Shown: positions 53,210 through 63,700, counted from the stretch's first letter. The stretch is DNA of 64,000 nucleotides from Pelagihabitans pacificus (GCF_009371985.2 NZ_VIKU02000001.1:1550001-1614000), one strand, 5' to 3'. Numbers and translations: made by a program. The notes: generated by a model not told the origin, from the letters alone.

Positions 53210-54901
53210 TTGATGATGATGACAAAAAACATACGGTTACTCCTAACCGCTGTAGCGCTAATGGTTGCCGGTGCAATGCATGCACAGGAAAAAGATTCCT
53301 TGGCGATTTCCACGAACGATGGGAAAATTGACGTGGTGAAATCGGCCGTTGTCGATACACTATCTACCGATATTGAGAAAAGTGTCGAACAAATGGAACG
53401 GATGGATGAAACCTCTGACCAAGATTTGCCGCTACCACTCGCCGATGGAAAAGGTAAATACAATTTAAAAGACCACCCACAGGCGGCTATGTATGACAGT
53501 CTTTGGATGAAAGAGCTCTATGAAACCAACATGCTGTTCAACGAGATGTATGACCAGGTTTTGGAACTTGGAAATGGCTCCCAGATAGACGGTAGTCCGA
53601 TCGCGGTAGAAGAGAACTATGTATATGATCTCCCCAGGGATTCGTTGAAGGCGCGGTTGGAAAGGCTCAATCAAAAGACGCCTTTCAATGTAGTCTATAA
53701 TCCCTCGTTGGAGCGTTTGATCAAATCTTTTTTGACTCACAAACGAGATTTGATGGAACGTATGCTCACCGTGAGCCAGTTTTATTTTCCGTTGTTCGAG
53801 GAGGAATTTGACCGACATGATATCCCGCTCGAAATGAAGTACTTGTCAATCGTAGAATCTGCCCTAAATCCAAAGGCCAGATCTCGGGTAGGTGCAACCG
53901 GACTTTGGCAATTTATGTACGGTACGGGCAAACAATACAAACTCGATGTTACCAGCTATGTCGATGAGCGTAGTGATCCCATCAAGGCCACCAAAGCTGC
54001 CAGTCAGTTTCTCTCCAAGCTCTATGAAATATTCGGGGACTGGGATTTGGCGTTAGCGGCTTACAATTCCGGACCCGGTAACGTAAACAAGGCCATACGT
54101 AGGTCGGGCGGGCATCGGAATTACTGGAACATTCGCAGAAATCTGCCAAGGGAAACCGCCGGATACGTTCCTGCTTTCCTTGCTACGATGTATGTCTTCG
54201 AATACGCCGAGGAACACGGTTTGAAAGGAAGAATGGTAGAAAGGCCTTATTTCGAGACCGACACAATCCAAGTCAAGAGTTTAATTACGTTCGACCAGAT
54301 TTCCAAACTGGTAGGGGTGGGTATCGAGGAACTAAAGGTTTTAAACCCGTCCTATAAATTAAATGTAATTCCCTACGTTAAGGGGAAAAAGTATGCATTG
54401 CGTTTGCCAAAGGATGCCATGGGCAAATTTGTGGCGAATGAAATACAGATTTACGCCCATGTTAAAAAGGAATTGGAAAGCAAGGAAAGTCCCTTACCGG
54501 CATTGGTCAAACAGGCGGAAAGAGAGCGTATTCGCTACAAGGTAAGAAGCGGCGATTATCTTGGAAAAATCGCGGAGCGATACGGGGTACGTGTTAGCCA
54601 GCTTAAACAATGGAATGGGTTGAGGAGCAATAATTTGAGGGTCGGACAACGCTTGACCATCTATCCAAGATACAGGGGAAATCGCAGTCAAACTCCCAAA
54701 AAGGAGGCCTCTGCCGTCGCCAAAAATCAGTCTTTTCCACCTGGGACAAAGGTACACACGGTAAAGAGCGGCGACTCCTTGTGGACCATCTCTAGAAAAT
54801 ATCCGGGAGTTTCTGTAGAGAATTTACGAAAATGGAACGGTATTAGCGGTAAAAATCTACAACCAGGCACAAAATTGAAATTGTGCGAATGTTCACCGTA
54901 A
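53210..54901 (+). CDS. MltD-type lytic murein transglycosylase with two LysM domains
   Basis: A 563-residue periplasmic enzyme that cleaves peptidoglycan glycan strands with formation of 1,6-anhydro-muramic acid. It has a signal peptide (about residues 5-25, ending HAQ; four consecutive ATG codons make the first residue ambiguous) and an N-terminal region to about 155. The SLT catalytic domain follows, with Glu216 in SIVESALNPKARS, then GATGLWQFM and LALAAYNSGPGNV. Two LysM peptidoglycan-binding modules come last, from about residue 442 (YKVRSGDYLGKIAERYGV) and 517 (HTVKSGDSLWTISRKYPGV). Length and layout match MltD. The DUF4837-type lipoprotein starts 14 bases downstream. Confidence 0.93.
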   Translation: MMMMTKNIRLLLTAVALMVAGAMHAQEKDSLAISTNDGKIDVVKSAVVDTLSTDIEKSVEQMERMDETSDQDLPLPLADGKGKYNLKDHPQAAMYDSLWMKELYETNMLFNEMYDQVLELGNGSQIDGSPIAVEENYVYDLPRDSLKARLERLNQKTPFNVVYNPSLERLIKSFLTHKRDLMERMLTVSQFYFPLFEEEFDRHDIPLEMKYLSIVESALNPKARSRVGATGLWQFMYGTGKQYKLDVTSYVDERSDPIKATKAASQFLSKLYEIFGDWDLALAAYNSGPGNVNKAIRRSGGHRNYWNIRRNLPRETAGYVPAFLATMYVFEYAEEHGLKGRMVERPYFETDTIQVKSLITFDQISKLVGVGIEELKVLNPSYKLNVIPYVKGKKYALRLPKDAMGKFVANEIQIYAHVKKELESKESPLPALVKQAERERIRYKVRSGDYLGKIAERYGVRVSQLKQWNGLRSNNLRVGQRLTIYPRYRGNRSQTPKKEASAVAKNQSFPPGTKVHTVKSGDSLWTISRKYPGVSVENLRKWNGISGKNLQPGTKLKLCECSP

Positions 54902-54915
54902 ACAGAAAACACTAT

Positions 54916-55908
54916 ATGAAATTAAGCAGAACACTTCTCCTCGTTGCATTGATTGTTTTTTTTTCCTGCAAAGAAGGAAAAAGACAAGACTACCTCCCAT
55001 CGAGTATTGGGCCCATTAACTCCTTAGCGGTCGTTATGGACGACGCCCTTTGGAAAGGGGAGGTAGGCGACAAAGTACGAGAGCATTTTGCCGCCCCCGT
55101 ATTGGCGCTCACCCTGAACGAACCAAAATTCAGTATCAATCATTTTCCGCCGAAATCGTTTACCGGGACCACTAGAAGCTCGAGGTCGGTTCTTTATGTG
55201 ATGAAAGACACCCTGGATATCGCCCATATCAAAACCGACCTGTATGCAACTCCCCAGAAGATAGGGGTCATCAAGGGCAGAAACAACGAGGAATTGATAG
55301 AGAACATCGAGATGAAGGCCGACGAGATGATCAACGCTTTCAAGACGGTAGAAATCGAAGAAAAACAAAAAAGATTCCTCAAATCCTTAAATAAGGAGGG
55401 TGTGATGAAAGAAACTTTCGGGGTTTCTATGGATATTCCATCAATCTACAAGGTAGGCAGGCAGGAAGACAATTTTGTTTGGCTCGATCGGCAAATTCTG
55501 AAGGGAACCTCAAATATCATCGCCTACACCGTTCCGGCAGACTTTTTTAAGAGCGACTCTACCTTGGTGCGGGATATTGTACGAATGAGGGATTCCATTG
55601 GGGAACTATATATCCCAGGTCCCGACAACCCCGGTAAAATTACGCACATGCGTACCGAGCCAGCCTTTGCCCCCCATGTATTCGCTACGAAAATCGACGG
55701 AAAGGGAGCAGTGGAAGTAAGAGGTATATGGGACATAAAGAATTACCCGATGGCCGGTCCGTTTCTTACGTACATTATCAATGACGAAAAAAATGACAGG
55801 AAGATGGTCATCGAAGGATTTGTCTTTGCACCGGCCGCGGAAAAGCGTGATGATATGTTCGAACTGGAAGCAATATTAAAGACGATCGACTTGGAAGTGG
55901 GGAACTAA
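54916..55908 (+). CDS. DUF4837-type lipoprotein
   Basis: A 330-residue lipoprotein. The start at 54916 gives MKLSRTLLLVALIVFFSC with lipobox Cys18; an open frame to 54883 would overlap the previous gene. The mature part starts after a short acidic/basic linker with LPSSIGPINSLAVVMDDALW, and later has GVSMDIPSIYKVGRQEDNFV and LTYIINDEKNDRKMVIEGFV, the pattern I remember for DUF4837 proteins of Flavobacteria. Function is unknown. It follows the MltD-type gene by 14 bases, so the two are probably co-transcribed, and a strong bidirectional terminator lies 22 bases after the stop. Confidence 0.8.
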   Translation: MKLSRTLLLVALIVFFSCKEGKRQDYLPSSIGPINSLAVVMDDALWKGEVGDKVREHFAAPVLALTLNEPKFSINHFPPKSFTGTTRSSRSVLYVMKDTLDIAHIKTDLYATPQKIGVIKGRNNEELIENIEMKADEMINAFKTVEIEEKQKRFLKSLNKEGVMKETFGVSMDIPSIYKVGRQEDNFVWLDRQILKGTSNIIAYTVPADFFKSDSTLVRDIVRMRDSIGELYIPGPDNPGKITHMRTEPAFAPHVFATKIDGKGAVEVRGIWDIKNYPMAGPFLTYIINDEKNDRKMVIEGFVFAPAAEKRDDMFELEAILKTIDLEVGN

Positions 55909-55929
55909 TAAGGATTCTTCAAGGAAAGT

Positions 55930-55966
55930 AAAAACCCTGAAACTTACATTGGTTTCAGGGTTTTTT
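55930..55966 (+). terminator. Intrinsic bidirectional terminator
   Basis: AAAAACCCTGAAAC pairs with GTTTCAGGGTTTTT across an eight-base loop with flanking T/A runs. It separates the DUF4837-type gene (plus) from the convergent DUF6747-type gene (minus) and can serve both. Confidence 0.92.
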
Positions 55967-55991
55967 GTTGGTTGGTCATAAGCGTTAGGAA

Positions 55992-56162
55992 TCAGCCAAA
56001 TGAGAAGCCAGTCGAGAGCCTGAAAATAAAAGCGTATACAGTGATGGCCCATAAAAAGAGACAGAACCAGGAAAAGGCCTTAAAATACCTTTGGAGTATC
56101 ATATAGGTCCAGTCCCGAAAAGCTTCCACATAAATTTCCTTTACAAGTAGTAATTGCTTCAT
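55992..56162 (-). CDS. Small one-span membrane protein, DUF6747-like, copy 1
   Basis: A 56-residue protein beginning MKQLLLVKEIYVEAFRDW, with a central YFKAFSWFCLF hydrophobic stretch and the C-terminal YAFIFRLSTGFSFG. It is 33/56 identical by my alignment to the second copy 330 bases away. The start at 56162 rather than 56189 is fixed by that alignment and by a -7-like element at 56187-56194. I recall such proteins as DUF6747, confined to Flavobacteria, function unknown. The conserved KEIYxEAFR and YFKAFSWFC suggest an amphipathic helix followed by one membrane helix. Confidence 0.82.
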   Translation of the reverse strand: MKQLLLVKEIYVEAFRDWTYMILQRYFKAFSWFCLFLWAITVYAFIFRLSTGFSFG

Positions 56163-56186
56163 ATATCGTTCTTTTAAATTATGGGA

Positions 56187-56194
56187 CAAAGATG
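56187..56194 (-). promoter_or_regulatory. -7-like element for DUF6747-like copy 1
   Basis: The minus strand reads CATCTTTG, seven of eight positions of TAnnTTTG, 24 bases before the ATG at 56162. Confidence 0.35.
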
Positions 56195-56443
56195 AAGAAC
56201 CCTGTTTCTTGAAGAGAATTATTTAGATAAACGGGAACGTATCTTCGTTGTTTTTTCGACATATTGCATTTATTCGATGTATGGCATATTTGAGGGGATA
56301 AGCGGAGCATTGGGACTGTGAAGGTTTCTAATTAAACAAATGGGTGCGCTCTGTTGGCCCAAAAACCCGCATAAGGGGTTTCTTTTCCGTTGTTCTAATT
56401 TATCCAATCAATGCCCTGGCATTTTGTTAAAAGCGTGTCCATA

Positions 56444-56472
56444 AAAAAAGCACCCATAAAGGGTGCTTTTTT
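56444..56472 (-). terminator. Intrinsic terminator after DUF6747-like copy 2
   Basis: AAAAAAGCACCC pairs perfectly with GGGTGCTTTTTT across a five-base loop. It lies 21 bases after the stop of copy 2 and has T runs on both strands. Confidence 0.92.
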
Positions 56473-56493
56473 CAGTTAGGTTGGTCGAATATG

Positions 56494-56664
56494 TTAGTCA
56501 AAGGCAAAGCCTGTGGCAACTCTGAAGATAAATGCATAAAGCATTATAGCGAAGCTTGCAAAACAAAACCAAGAGAAAGCCTTGAAATACGATTTGACGA
56601 ATGCATGGCCCAGGTTCCTAAAAGCTTCCAAATAAATTTCTTTGATCAGCAGGGTAGTTTTCAT
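56494..56664 (-). CDS. Small one-span membrane protein, DUF6747-like, copy 2
   Basis: A 56-residue protein reading MKTTLLIKEIYLEAFRNLGH, then YFKAFSWFCFASFAIMLYAF and IFRVATGFAFD. Same length as copy 1 and collinear without gaps; identities cluster in KEIYxEAFR, YFKAFSWFC and YAFIFR. It is too short for usual gene-length cut-offs and is easily missed. Each copy has its own terminator, so they are separate transcription units made by tandem duplication. Function unknown. Confidence 0.82.
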   Translation of the reverse strand: MKTTLLIKEIYLEAFRNLGHAFVKSYFKAFSWFCFASFAIMLYAFIFRVATGFAFD

Positions 56665-56849
56665 GTTGTAGATATTTAGTTCGATTTGGTGTTTACTTAT
56701 CTATATAACTCTAAATCTGATATTTACGTATTTTGCCGAGTTTATTTGTTGTGAAGATCTTAAAGCTTGTTGTGAAACCTGGGTTTGGTTATTGGAATTG
56801 CGTTTCAATTACTTTCCTTGAATCCATGTTGCTGGGGAAATGGGACAAA

Positions 56850-56883
56850 AAAACCCGCTTTCCAGATTCGGAAAGCGGGTTTT
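56850..56883 (-). terminator. Intrinsic terminator of the second surface locus
   Basis: AAAACCCGCTTTCC pairs perfectly with GGAAAGCGGGTTTT across a six-base loop, 20 bases beyond the stop of the OmpA-type gene. Confidence 0.92.
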
Positions 56884-56903
56884 AAATCCTTTTGATTAAG
56901 TAG

Positions 56904-59816
56904 TTACATATCAACGATAATGAATTCGGAACGTCTGTTGCGATAATGTTCTTCCTCGGTACAACGTATGCGGCCGTTACAATTATTCAACAATTGCTCC
57001 TCACCGTACCCTTTGGCACTTTCTATACGGCTGGCATCGATTCCTTGTGAAATAATGTAATCCCGAGTAGATTTTGCCCTTTTCTCGGACAGGTACTTGT
57101 TATAGACATTGCTACCACGTGAATCGGTATGTGATTCGATTTTAATCACCATGTCGGGGTACTCTGTCATGACTTCGACCAGTTTATCCAGTTCGGCGGC
57201 GGCATCCTTCCGTATGTAAGACTTATCGAAATCGAAGAAAATCATTTCGGTCTTCAATTTCTTGATACCATCTTCCAAGGCGATCATTTCTTCCAAACGC
57301 CGTAGGTTCACGTCTACATTGACCAATTCGTTTTCTTTTGTCGTTACCTCCCGATTATCCTCGAAATATTCTCCTTTGGTGGTTTTCAGGATGTATTTGG
57401 TGCTGCTGTCGAGATCCTCGAACACAAAACTGCCGTCTTCTTCGGTGACCACTTCTTTCAGTTTAATGCCATTTTCATCTAGCAATTCAACCAGCGCCTG
57501 CGGCATAATGTCGCCGGTTACCATCTCGGTGACCACACCGGCAATGGCATTCAGGTTTTCAGGAACTTCCTCAACAATTAGGCGTTTGAAGGAATAGATA
57601 TCATCATCTCCTTTACCACCCTCCCGGTTAGAAGCAAAAAAGCCCTGCTGATTTTCTTCGTTGACGATATAGGAAAAGTCGTCTTTATTACTATTTACGG
57701 GTTGCCCAACATTAAGAACCTCCATAAAACCCCCTTCCTCATCAATAGCTGCTTCGTATACGTCCAATCCTCCAAGTCCGGTATGGCCATCTGACGAAAA
57801 GTACAATTTTTTATCGTTGATGAATGGGAACATTTCCCTTCGTTCGGTATTAATTTCGGGACCTAGGTTCTTTGGCTCCGAGAAATTACCATTTTCCAAC
57901 ACATCAACGACAAAGAGGTCGGTTTGTCCGATGCTTCCTGGCATATCGGAAACAAAATAGAGTTGTTTGCCATCAGGGCTTAACGCCGGATGGCCGGTGG
58001 AGTAGGTATCACTGTTGAACGGCACTTCCCGGGCTTCCGTCCATTCACCGTCTACCTTGTTAGACACATAGATTTTCAAGTGGTTCACACCATTTTTATC
58101 GCGCTTTAATTTTTTTCCATAGTTATTCCTGGTAAAATACATGGTCGTATTGTCAGGTGAAAAAGTGACCGAAGCCTCATGGTATTTGGTGTTGATTTTC
58201 TTGGAGAATTTGATGGCGCCTTTGAGATCTTGGGTTTCTTTGTTTATTTTCGCCACATAGAGATCCAGGAACGGCTGGTTATTCCATTTATACCGCCTGG
58301 TATTTAAAAAGGAAGAATCTTTTGCCGATGCAAACACTACCTTACTCGAGTCCAAGAACATGGGGGAAAAATCCGAGTATTCCGTATTGATGCCCATATT
58401 CTTAATTTCAAAGTTCTGGGTGGCTCCCAGAATATTGTCCAGTACTATTTCATTGGGTGTAGGGTTGGAATCCTCTAGCTCCCCTTCCTGGGCTCTGTTC
58501 ATTTTTTTGTTGTAAAGACGCATCAGCTTTTTGGCTCTAGCGTATTTACCGGTGCCTTTTAGGGAATGGGCGTACTTAAAAATATTGTCAGCGGATAGTT
58601 CTTTTCCATATTGTTCATACAATACCTCATACCAACTATGGGCCTTTTCCATATTGGTATTAAAGTAATGCGCGTCTGCCGCTTTTTGGATAATGTCGAA
58701 AGAGTAATTTTTTTCCCCTTTGGCCAAGGCTTGTTCATAGAGTTCGGCGGCTTCGGCATACCACATTTTGTTGAAATAACTATCTGCCTTTTGAATTAGC
58801 TTACTTTTATTGGGAGTATTGGATATGATTGAAGTACTATTGGCTTGGCTTGTCGCCGTTAGCATATCGTAGGATACTTCATCCACACTAATGCTCGTAG
58901 CTGTTTTTTGTTCAGCTAACAGCAGCTCTTCGGTACTGTTTGTGGAGGCTGTTCCTTCCGTAGCCTGAATGGTAGCGGTTTCCTCGACGGGTTCGCTTTC
59001 CTCGACTTGCATAATCCATACATTGTCTTTATACTTTCCCTCAAGTTGGTCGACACAGGCATCGATGGCATGTTGTCCGCTTGTATGATATTCAAGATAC
59101 AAATAGTGTAGGCCGGTATCGGAAACGTGAATGCTGCCGGCTTCAAATCCTTTTCTGTTATACTTTTTGAGCAACTTTTTTACATTATCACCATTGCTAT
59201 ATACGCCGGCTATGATGTAGAAACCATTTTTGACCCCTTCTAAATTTCTGAAGGTCCGGGTCGGGATGTTGTTTTCCTTTGCCACTTTTGGAAAACTTGT
59301 ACCTTTTATATCATCGAACGCTTTTACGGCCTTTTTGGTAGTTTTCGGCGCAACGGTTGTTTCCGAGACCATAATCCAAACAGTCTCCTTGTAGCGGCCG
59401 TTGAAATGCGTTGTACAGGCATCGACTGCACCTTGTCCGTCTGCATAATGGTCTATATAAACATAGTTTAATGCAGAAGTGGCATCCTGTAAATAACCGG
59501 CATTTAGCCCGGACTTCTTTAGGCGTTGAACGGACTTCTTTGCGTTTTTTAAATTGCCAAAGACCCCCGCAATGACGTAATATCCGCTTTTCGCATTGTT
59601 TAAATCGGTAAGCTTGCGATGCGAAATCCCATGGCTCTTTGCCGCTTTTTCAAATTCTTTGCTATTGGAAGGGTTGGCAGATGTGGAAACCGAATGGTCG
59701 GAATTTATTTTCAGCGTACCGGTTTCCGCATCTAATCCGTCGATATTAGACGTAGGAGTAAATGCAAAAACTCCCATAAAAAGGAGGAGGCAGTAGGTGG
59801 TGATGAATTTTTTCAT
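56904..59816 (-). CDS. OmpA-family protein with SPOR-like modules, PD40 repeats and TPR-like region
   Basis: A 970-residue envelope protein. It has a signal peptide (about 1-20), two SPOR-like modules at about 77-150 and 197-270 (SGYYVIAGVFGNLKNAKK ... WIM; NGFYIIAGVYSNGDNVKK ... WIM), and a helical TPR-like region (about 335-450). WD40-like PD40 blades follow (ASVTFSPDNTTMYFTRNN, HPALSPDGKQLYFVSDM, KLYFSSDGHTGLGGLDVYEA), then a carboxypeptidase-regulatory-like beta-sandwich (about 765-840) and a C-terminal OmpA peptidoglycan-binding domain from about 860 (FFDFDKSYIRKDAAAELDKL, ESHTDSRGSNVYN). It should tie an outer-membrane complex to the wall. It ends the operon, 10 bases after the PorP/SprF gene. 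Confidence 0.9.
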   Translation of the reverse strand: MKKFITTYCLLLFMGVFAFTPTSNIDGLDAETGTLKINSDHSVSTSANPSNSKEFEKAAKSHGISHRKLTDLNNAKSGYYVIAGVFGNLKNAKKSVQRLKKSGLNAGYLQDATSALNYVYIDHYADGQGAVDACTTHFNGRYKETVWIMVSETTVAPKTTKKAVKAFDDIKGTSFPKVAKENNIPTRTFRNLEGVKNGFYIIAGVYSNGDNVKKLLKKYNRKGFEAGSIHVSDTGLHYLYLEYHTSGQHAIDACVDQLEGKYKDNVWIMQVEESEPVEETATIQATEGTASTNSTEELLLAEQKTATSISVDEVSYDMLTATSQANSTSIISNTPNKSKLIQKADSYFNKMWYAEAAELYEQALAKGEKNYSFDIIQKAADAHYFNTNMEKAHSWYEVLYEQYGKELSADNIFKYAHSLKGTGKYARAKKLMRLYNKKMNRAQEGELEDSNPTPNEIVLDNILGATQNFEIKNMGINTEYSDFSPMFLDSSKVVFASAKDSSFLNTRRYKWNNQPFLDLYVAKINKETQDLKGAIKFSKKINTKYHEASVTFSPDNTTMYFTRNNYGKKLKRDKNGVNHLKIYVSNKVDGEWTEAREVPFNSDTYSTGHPALSPDGKQLYFVSDMPGSIGQTDLFVVDVLENGNFSEPKNLGPEINTERREMFPFINDKKLYFSSDGHTGLGGLDVYEAAIDEEGGFMEVLNVGQPVNSNKDDFSYIVNEENQQGFFASNREGGKGDDDIYSFKRLIVEEVPENLNAIAGVVTEMVTGDIMPQALVELLDENGIKLKEVVTEEDGSFVFEDLDSSTKYILKTTKGEYFEDNREVTTKENELVNVDVNLRRLEEMIALEDGIKKLKTEMIFFDFDKSYIRKDAAAELDKLVEVMTEYPDMVIKIESHTDSRGSNVYNKYLSEKRAKSTRDYIISQGIDASRIESAKGYGEEQLLNNCNGRIRCTEEEHYRNRRSEFIIVDM

Positions 59817-59826
59817 GATTAGGTTA

Positions 59827-60750
59827 TTAGAAAAATCTGGGGGACTTTAGTTTGTTTTCCCGGGTAATCAATTGATACCGAAGGAAGATCTCATGGGTTC
59901 CGGAGTTGTAGTTAATTAGTTCGTTGATACTGTAATCATAGGCATAACCAGCATTAAATCTGGGCGATATCTGAAACCCGAACAGAGCGCTGACAGAATC
60001 GTCCCATCTATAGTTAACGCCTAAATTTAGTGTTTCGTATACTAGAAAATTTGCTGAAACATCTACCGACAAGGGGGACCCCAGCACTTGTTTTACAAAG
60101 CATGAAGGCTTGAACTTCAGATCTGGGTTCAAGTCGAAGACATATCCGCCGATAAAATAAAAGTGCATGCGCTCCACGGATTGTACTTCTATATTCCGAT
60201 CATAGTGTTCCGAAGGAAAGAAACTAGGAACCGAAAGCCCCAAATATCCTTTTCCCGTATAATAAAAAATTCCCGCACCGATGGTCGGTAACAGCTTGCC
60301 ATTCACATTTTCATTGAACTGTACATCATCTTGGTCCCTTCGAATGCCTTTTGACCAATCTACGCTAAAAAAACGCGCACCCGCTTTTAGTCCGAGCGCC
60401 AGCTTGTCTCCTTTTCTATTAAGGATAAGTTGGTGGGCATAGTTACCATCAATATAGGTTTCCGAGGCAGGACCCCATTGATCTTGTATGATCGAAAGCC
60501 CAACCCCATCCGAAATACCAACGGGAGAATCTATACCGAACGTTATAGTTTTCGGCGAACCTTCTATTCCTACCCACTGGCTGCGGTACAACGACAGAAG
60601 GGCCAGATGTCCCCGAGACCCTGTATAACCGGGATTCACGGTCATGGTATTATAGTTGTAAAGGGTATATTGGGGCTCTTGCTGACCATACATGCCAGTA
60701 GTTAGCAGGGTAAAGAGAAATACTATTTTAAAGATTCGGGACATTTTCAT
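59827..60750 (-). CDS. PorP/SprF-family type IX secretion outer-membrane protein
   Basis: A 307-residue beta-barrel with signal peptide (MKMSRIFKIVFLFTLLTTGM, mature end near YGQQ) and the family N-terminus EPQYTLYNYNTMTVNPGYTG. It continues with SRGHLALLSLYRSQWVGIEG and ends SINELINYNSGTHEIFLRYQ. The related SprF serves SprB; this one probably serves the large adhesin encoded 32 bases upstream in the same operon, with the OmpA-type protein downstream. Met3 (60744) is an alternative start. It is a paralogue of the sprF product at 16.3 kb. Confidence 0.9.
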   Translation of the reverse strand: MKMSRIFKIVFLFTLLTTGMYGQQEPQYTLYNYNTMTVNPGYTGSRGHLALLSLYRSQWVGIEGSPKTITFGIDSPVGISDGVGLSIIQDQWGPASETYIDGNYAHQLILNRKGDKLALGLKAGARFFSVDWSKGIRRDQDDVQFNENVNGKLLPTIGAGIFYYTGKGYLGLSVPSFFPSEHYDRNIEVQSVERMHFYFIGGYVFDLNPDLKFKPSCFVKQVLGSPLSVDVSANFLVYETLNLGVNYRWDDSVSALFGFQISPRFNAGYAYDYSINELINYNSGTHEIFLRYQLITRENKLKSPRFF

Positions 60751-60782
60751 TGGTTAGATTGATAATCTCATATAACAAGGAT

Positions 60783-63700
60783 TTACCTACTGATATACAA
60801 CCAACCTGCTTTTGGCGGGGTGGTCCCATCATTCGGGTTTAACGTATAGTAGTAGGTGCCGACCGGTAGTTTCTCGGAGGTGTTCAATGTGGCCCTGCCC
60901 ATTGAAGTACCATCCCAACTATTGTCATAACCCCTCATTTCAAAAACCTTGGTTCCCCATCGGTTGAATACCTCTAGTATATTATCAGGGTATTGCTCAA
61001 TGCATTCAATAAAGAAAAGGTCGTTGGCACCATCATCATTGGGTGAAAATTCATTGAAAACGGTTAGGCATGTGGATTGGGTTACTTCAACCGTCGCTTC
61101 GTCCCTATCGTTGGAAGGATTGGGGTCGATTTGGTCCATAAAGATCAAAGCAGCCACATTGGTTGTCTCATCCACACTTGCAACCGTCGCGGTAATTTCT
61201 AAGCTAGCTGATGCTCCTCCGTCCAAAGAAGGGATTTCCCACGTGGAAGTACCTTCATCATATGCGCCTATAGAGGCGCTGCTTGATACCAACACAAAAC
61301 CATTTGGTATAATTTCTTCAACACCAATGTTAGTTCCTTCAATGGCACTGAGGTTTGAAGCCGTTATCGTAAATACGACCGTATCCCCTATAACTGCTTG
61401 AACCGGTTCAACTGTTTTGATGATTTCGATATCGACCGAGCAGCTGACAATCAGGTTTTGTATTTGCTGGCTGGTGTTGCCATTTCCGTCGTCATAGGTC
61501 CATGTAATGGTATAGGTTCCTTCCACATCATAACTAAGCGCATCCGATGATACACCCACAATGGTTCCCATACAGTTGTCGGTAGCTTCCGGAATTACGG
61601 TTAAAGCCTCACCACATGCCAGCATAACATCCGGTAAGGGAGCCACATTTGGTATGGGGGCGTCAACATCATTGACTGTAATTAGTTGTTGCACCGTAAT
61701 GGCATTGCCCGCATCGTCGGCAACGCTATAGGTACGCGTAATTAATTCCGGGTTGCTATTGCCATCGCTGATTTCGCCCATGAAAGTCACGATCGGAGTC
61801 AGCGTACAATTATCGTTCTCATCCAGTACCACGGTGGGGTCCGGTGCCGGAACATCTACCGGACAAGAAACGGTCAAAGGAGCGGGATCACTGGCTGTAG
61901 GATCTACACTGTCCTGAACGGTAATATCCTGTTGTACCTGAATACTGTTGCCCGCACCGTCGGTAACACTGTAGATTCGTGTGATGACCACCGGATTTAC
62001 ACCGCTGCTCGACTCACTTACAAACGCTACGGTGGGTGCCGCACAATTATCGGCCTCATCCAAGACCACCGAAAGATCTGGTGCCGGAACATCGGAGAGA
62101 CACTCAAATGATAGGGGGGCTGGATTGCTCGCCGTTGGGTTTTCATTGTCGATGACCTCGACATCAAAGCTATAAGTACCCACATTTCCGTAAGCATCCA
62201 ATACCTCAAAGGTATTTGTTGTAATACCCACAGGGAACGCGGCACCTGATGGCAGCCCTGAAGTTTGCGTAATTACGAAGTCTAGAAGTCCGCATACACC
62301 AAAGTTGCTAGGGTTGTTGGTCGTATCCGATAAATCGATTCCAGGGATGAGAAGGTTGTCAAGTCTTGCCCGACGGCCTGAGGTACCTCCCCCATCCGTA
62401 TCAAAATCAAAACGCACTCGGTAATTCCCCGTTTGTGTGATATCGATTACTACATTTTGCAAACTGGTATTCACATATACGTAATTATAGATAGGGGTTA
62501 TGACGCCACCCTCATCTTCCAGGGATACGGTCAATCGAGTATTGTTCCCAACCCGATTCTCAAGGCGGTGTTCAAAGATAACCTGTCCGGTACCATTGAA
62601 ATAGGTTAACGGACTCACCAACGTCCTTGATTCTGCATTGATGATCTCTTGGGTGTGGAAACTATAAATACCCGGTGTAAACGGACTGGCATTTCGAATT
62701 ACCGATCCCCAGAATTGCCAGCACTCTGCCCGTAGAAGACCTCTATCTCCCTCTTCAAAATCAGCCATTATTGGATAGGTTCCTGTGCTCATCATACAAT
62801 TGTCGGAGGCCGAGAGGGTATAGTTGTAAACCGCTGTACAATTTCCCGGATCGTTGTTCAAGGTCTGATTCCCTGGCCCATTTATTTCCGGGTCTACGGC
62901 ATCTACTACGGTAACGTTGAAGCTACAAGTGGCCGTATTGCCATTGGGGTCGGTAGCCGTGTAAATTACCTCAGTAGTTCCAGGAAGAAACTCGTCGCCC
63001 GAATTGTAATTATTGGTAGTCAATGTTGCTATTCCGGAGTTGTCTGTAGCGGTAGGGGGAGTCCAGCTAACCATGGCCCCACAAGTACCGGGATCGGTAT
63101 TTGTAATGGTGATGTCGGAAGGGCAATTGTTGATGACAGGGTCGATTATGTCGTCTACGGTCACTTCAATTGCCAAGACATCACAGTGACAATTGCTGGC
63201 AGAAGGGACCAATTCAACAATAATATTATTATTGGGTCCACAGAAGTTGCTTGCCGTGAACGTTACATTTTCGGTGATTGAACTTCCAGCTACAATGGCT
63301 TGTGCTATGCTACCGGTGTAGATGGAAAGCCCTGCTTTTCCGCCGGCACCGTCCGAACAATACACGTCATAGGTAAACCCTGGAGCCAAATCAACCACCC
63401 CTGTATTTTCTATACCAAATTCAACCGAGTAATCATAGGTGGCATTCCCATAATCATAATCGTATGAGGCCGTTGCTGCTAGGGTTGTTTCGGCAAGTTC
63501 CGGTTTTTGTATGATAACGTCTTCGAAAGTATCACCAGTGGGTATTTCAGAGGTTCCACAAGAAACCCCGAAGCATGACAAAGAGGTAGTAGTCACAAAA
63601 TTCCGTACTTCTATTCGTGCGTTCGGGTTGCATGTGGCCGGCTCATTTTTGGGGGTAATATCGAGGGTATATCCTATGATTTCCCCATTGTTGACACCAC

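Larger units (their letters stand above)
56163..56493. other. 331-bp gap between the two DUF6747-like genes
   Basis: It holds the promoter-like element of copy 1 at its left end and the terminator of copy 2 at 56444-56472. Nothing else was recognised in between. Confidence 0.5.

Noticed and set aside
61230..61250. CCACGTGG core as a third parS-like site.
   Set aside because: Flanks (TTTC/AAGT) do not continue the palindrome, and it lies within the ordinary coding sequence of a DUF11 domain.
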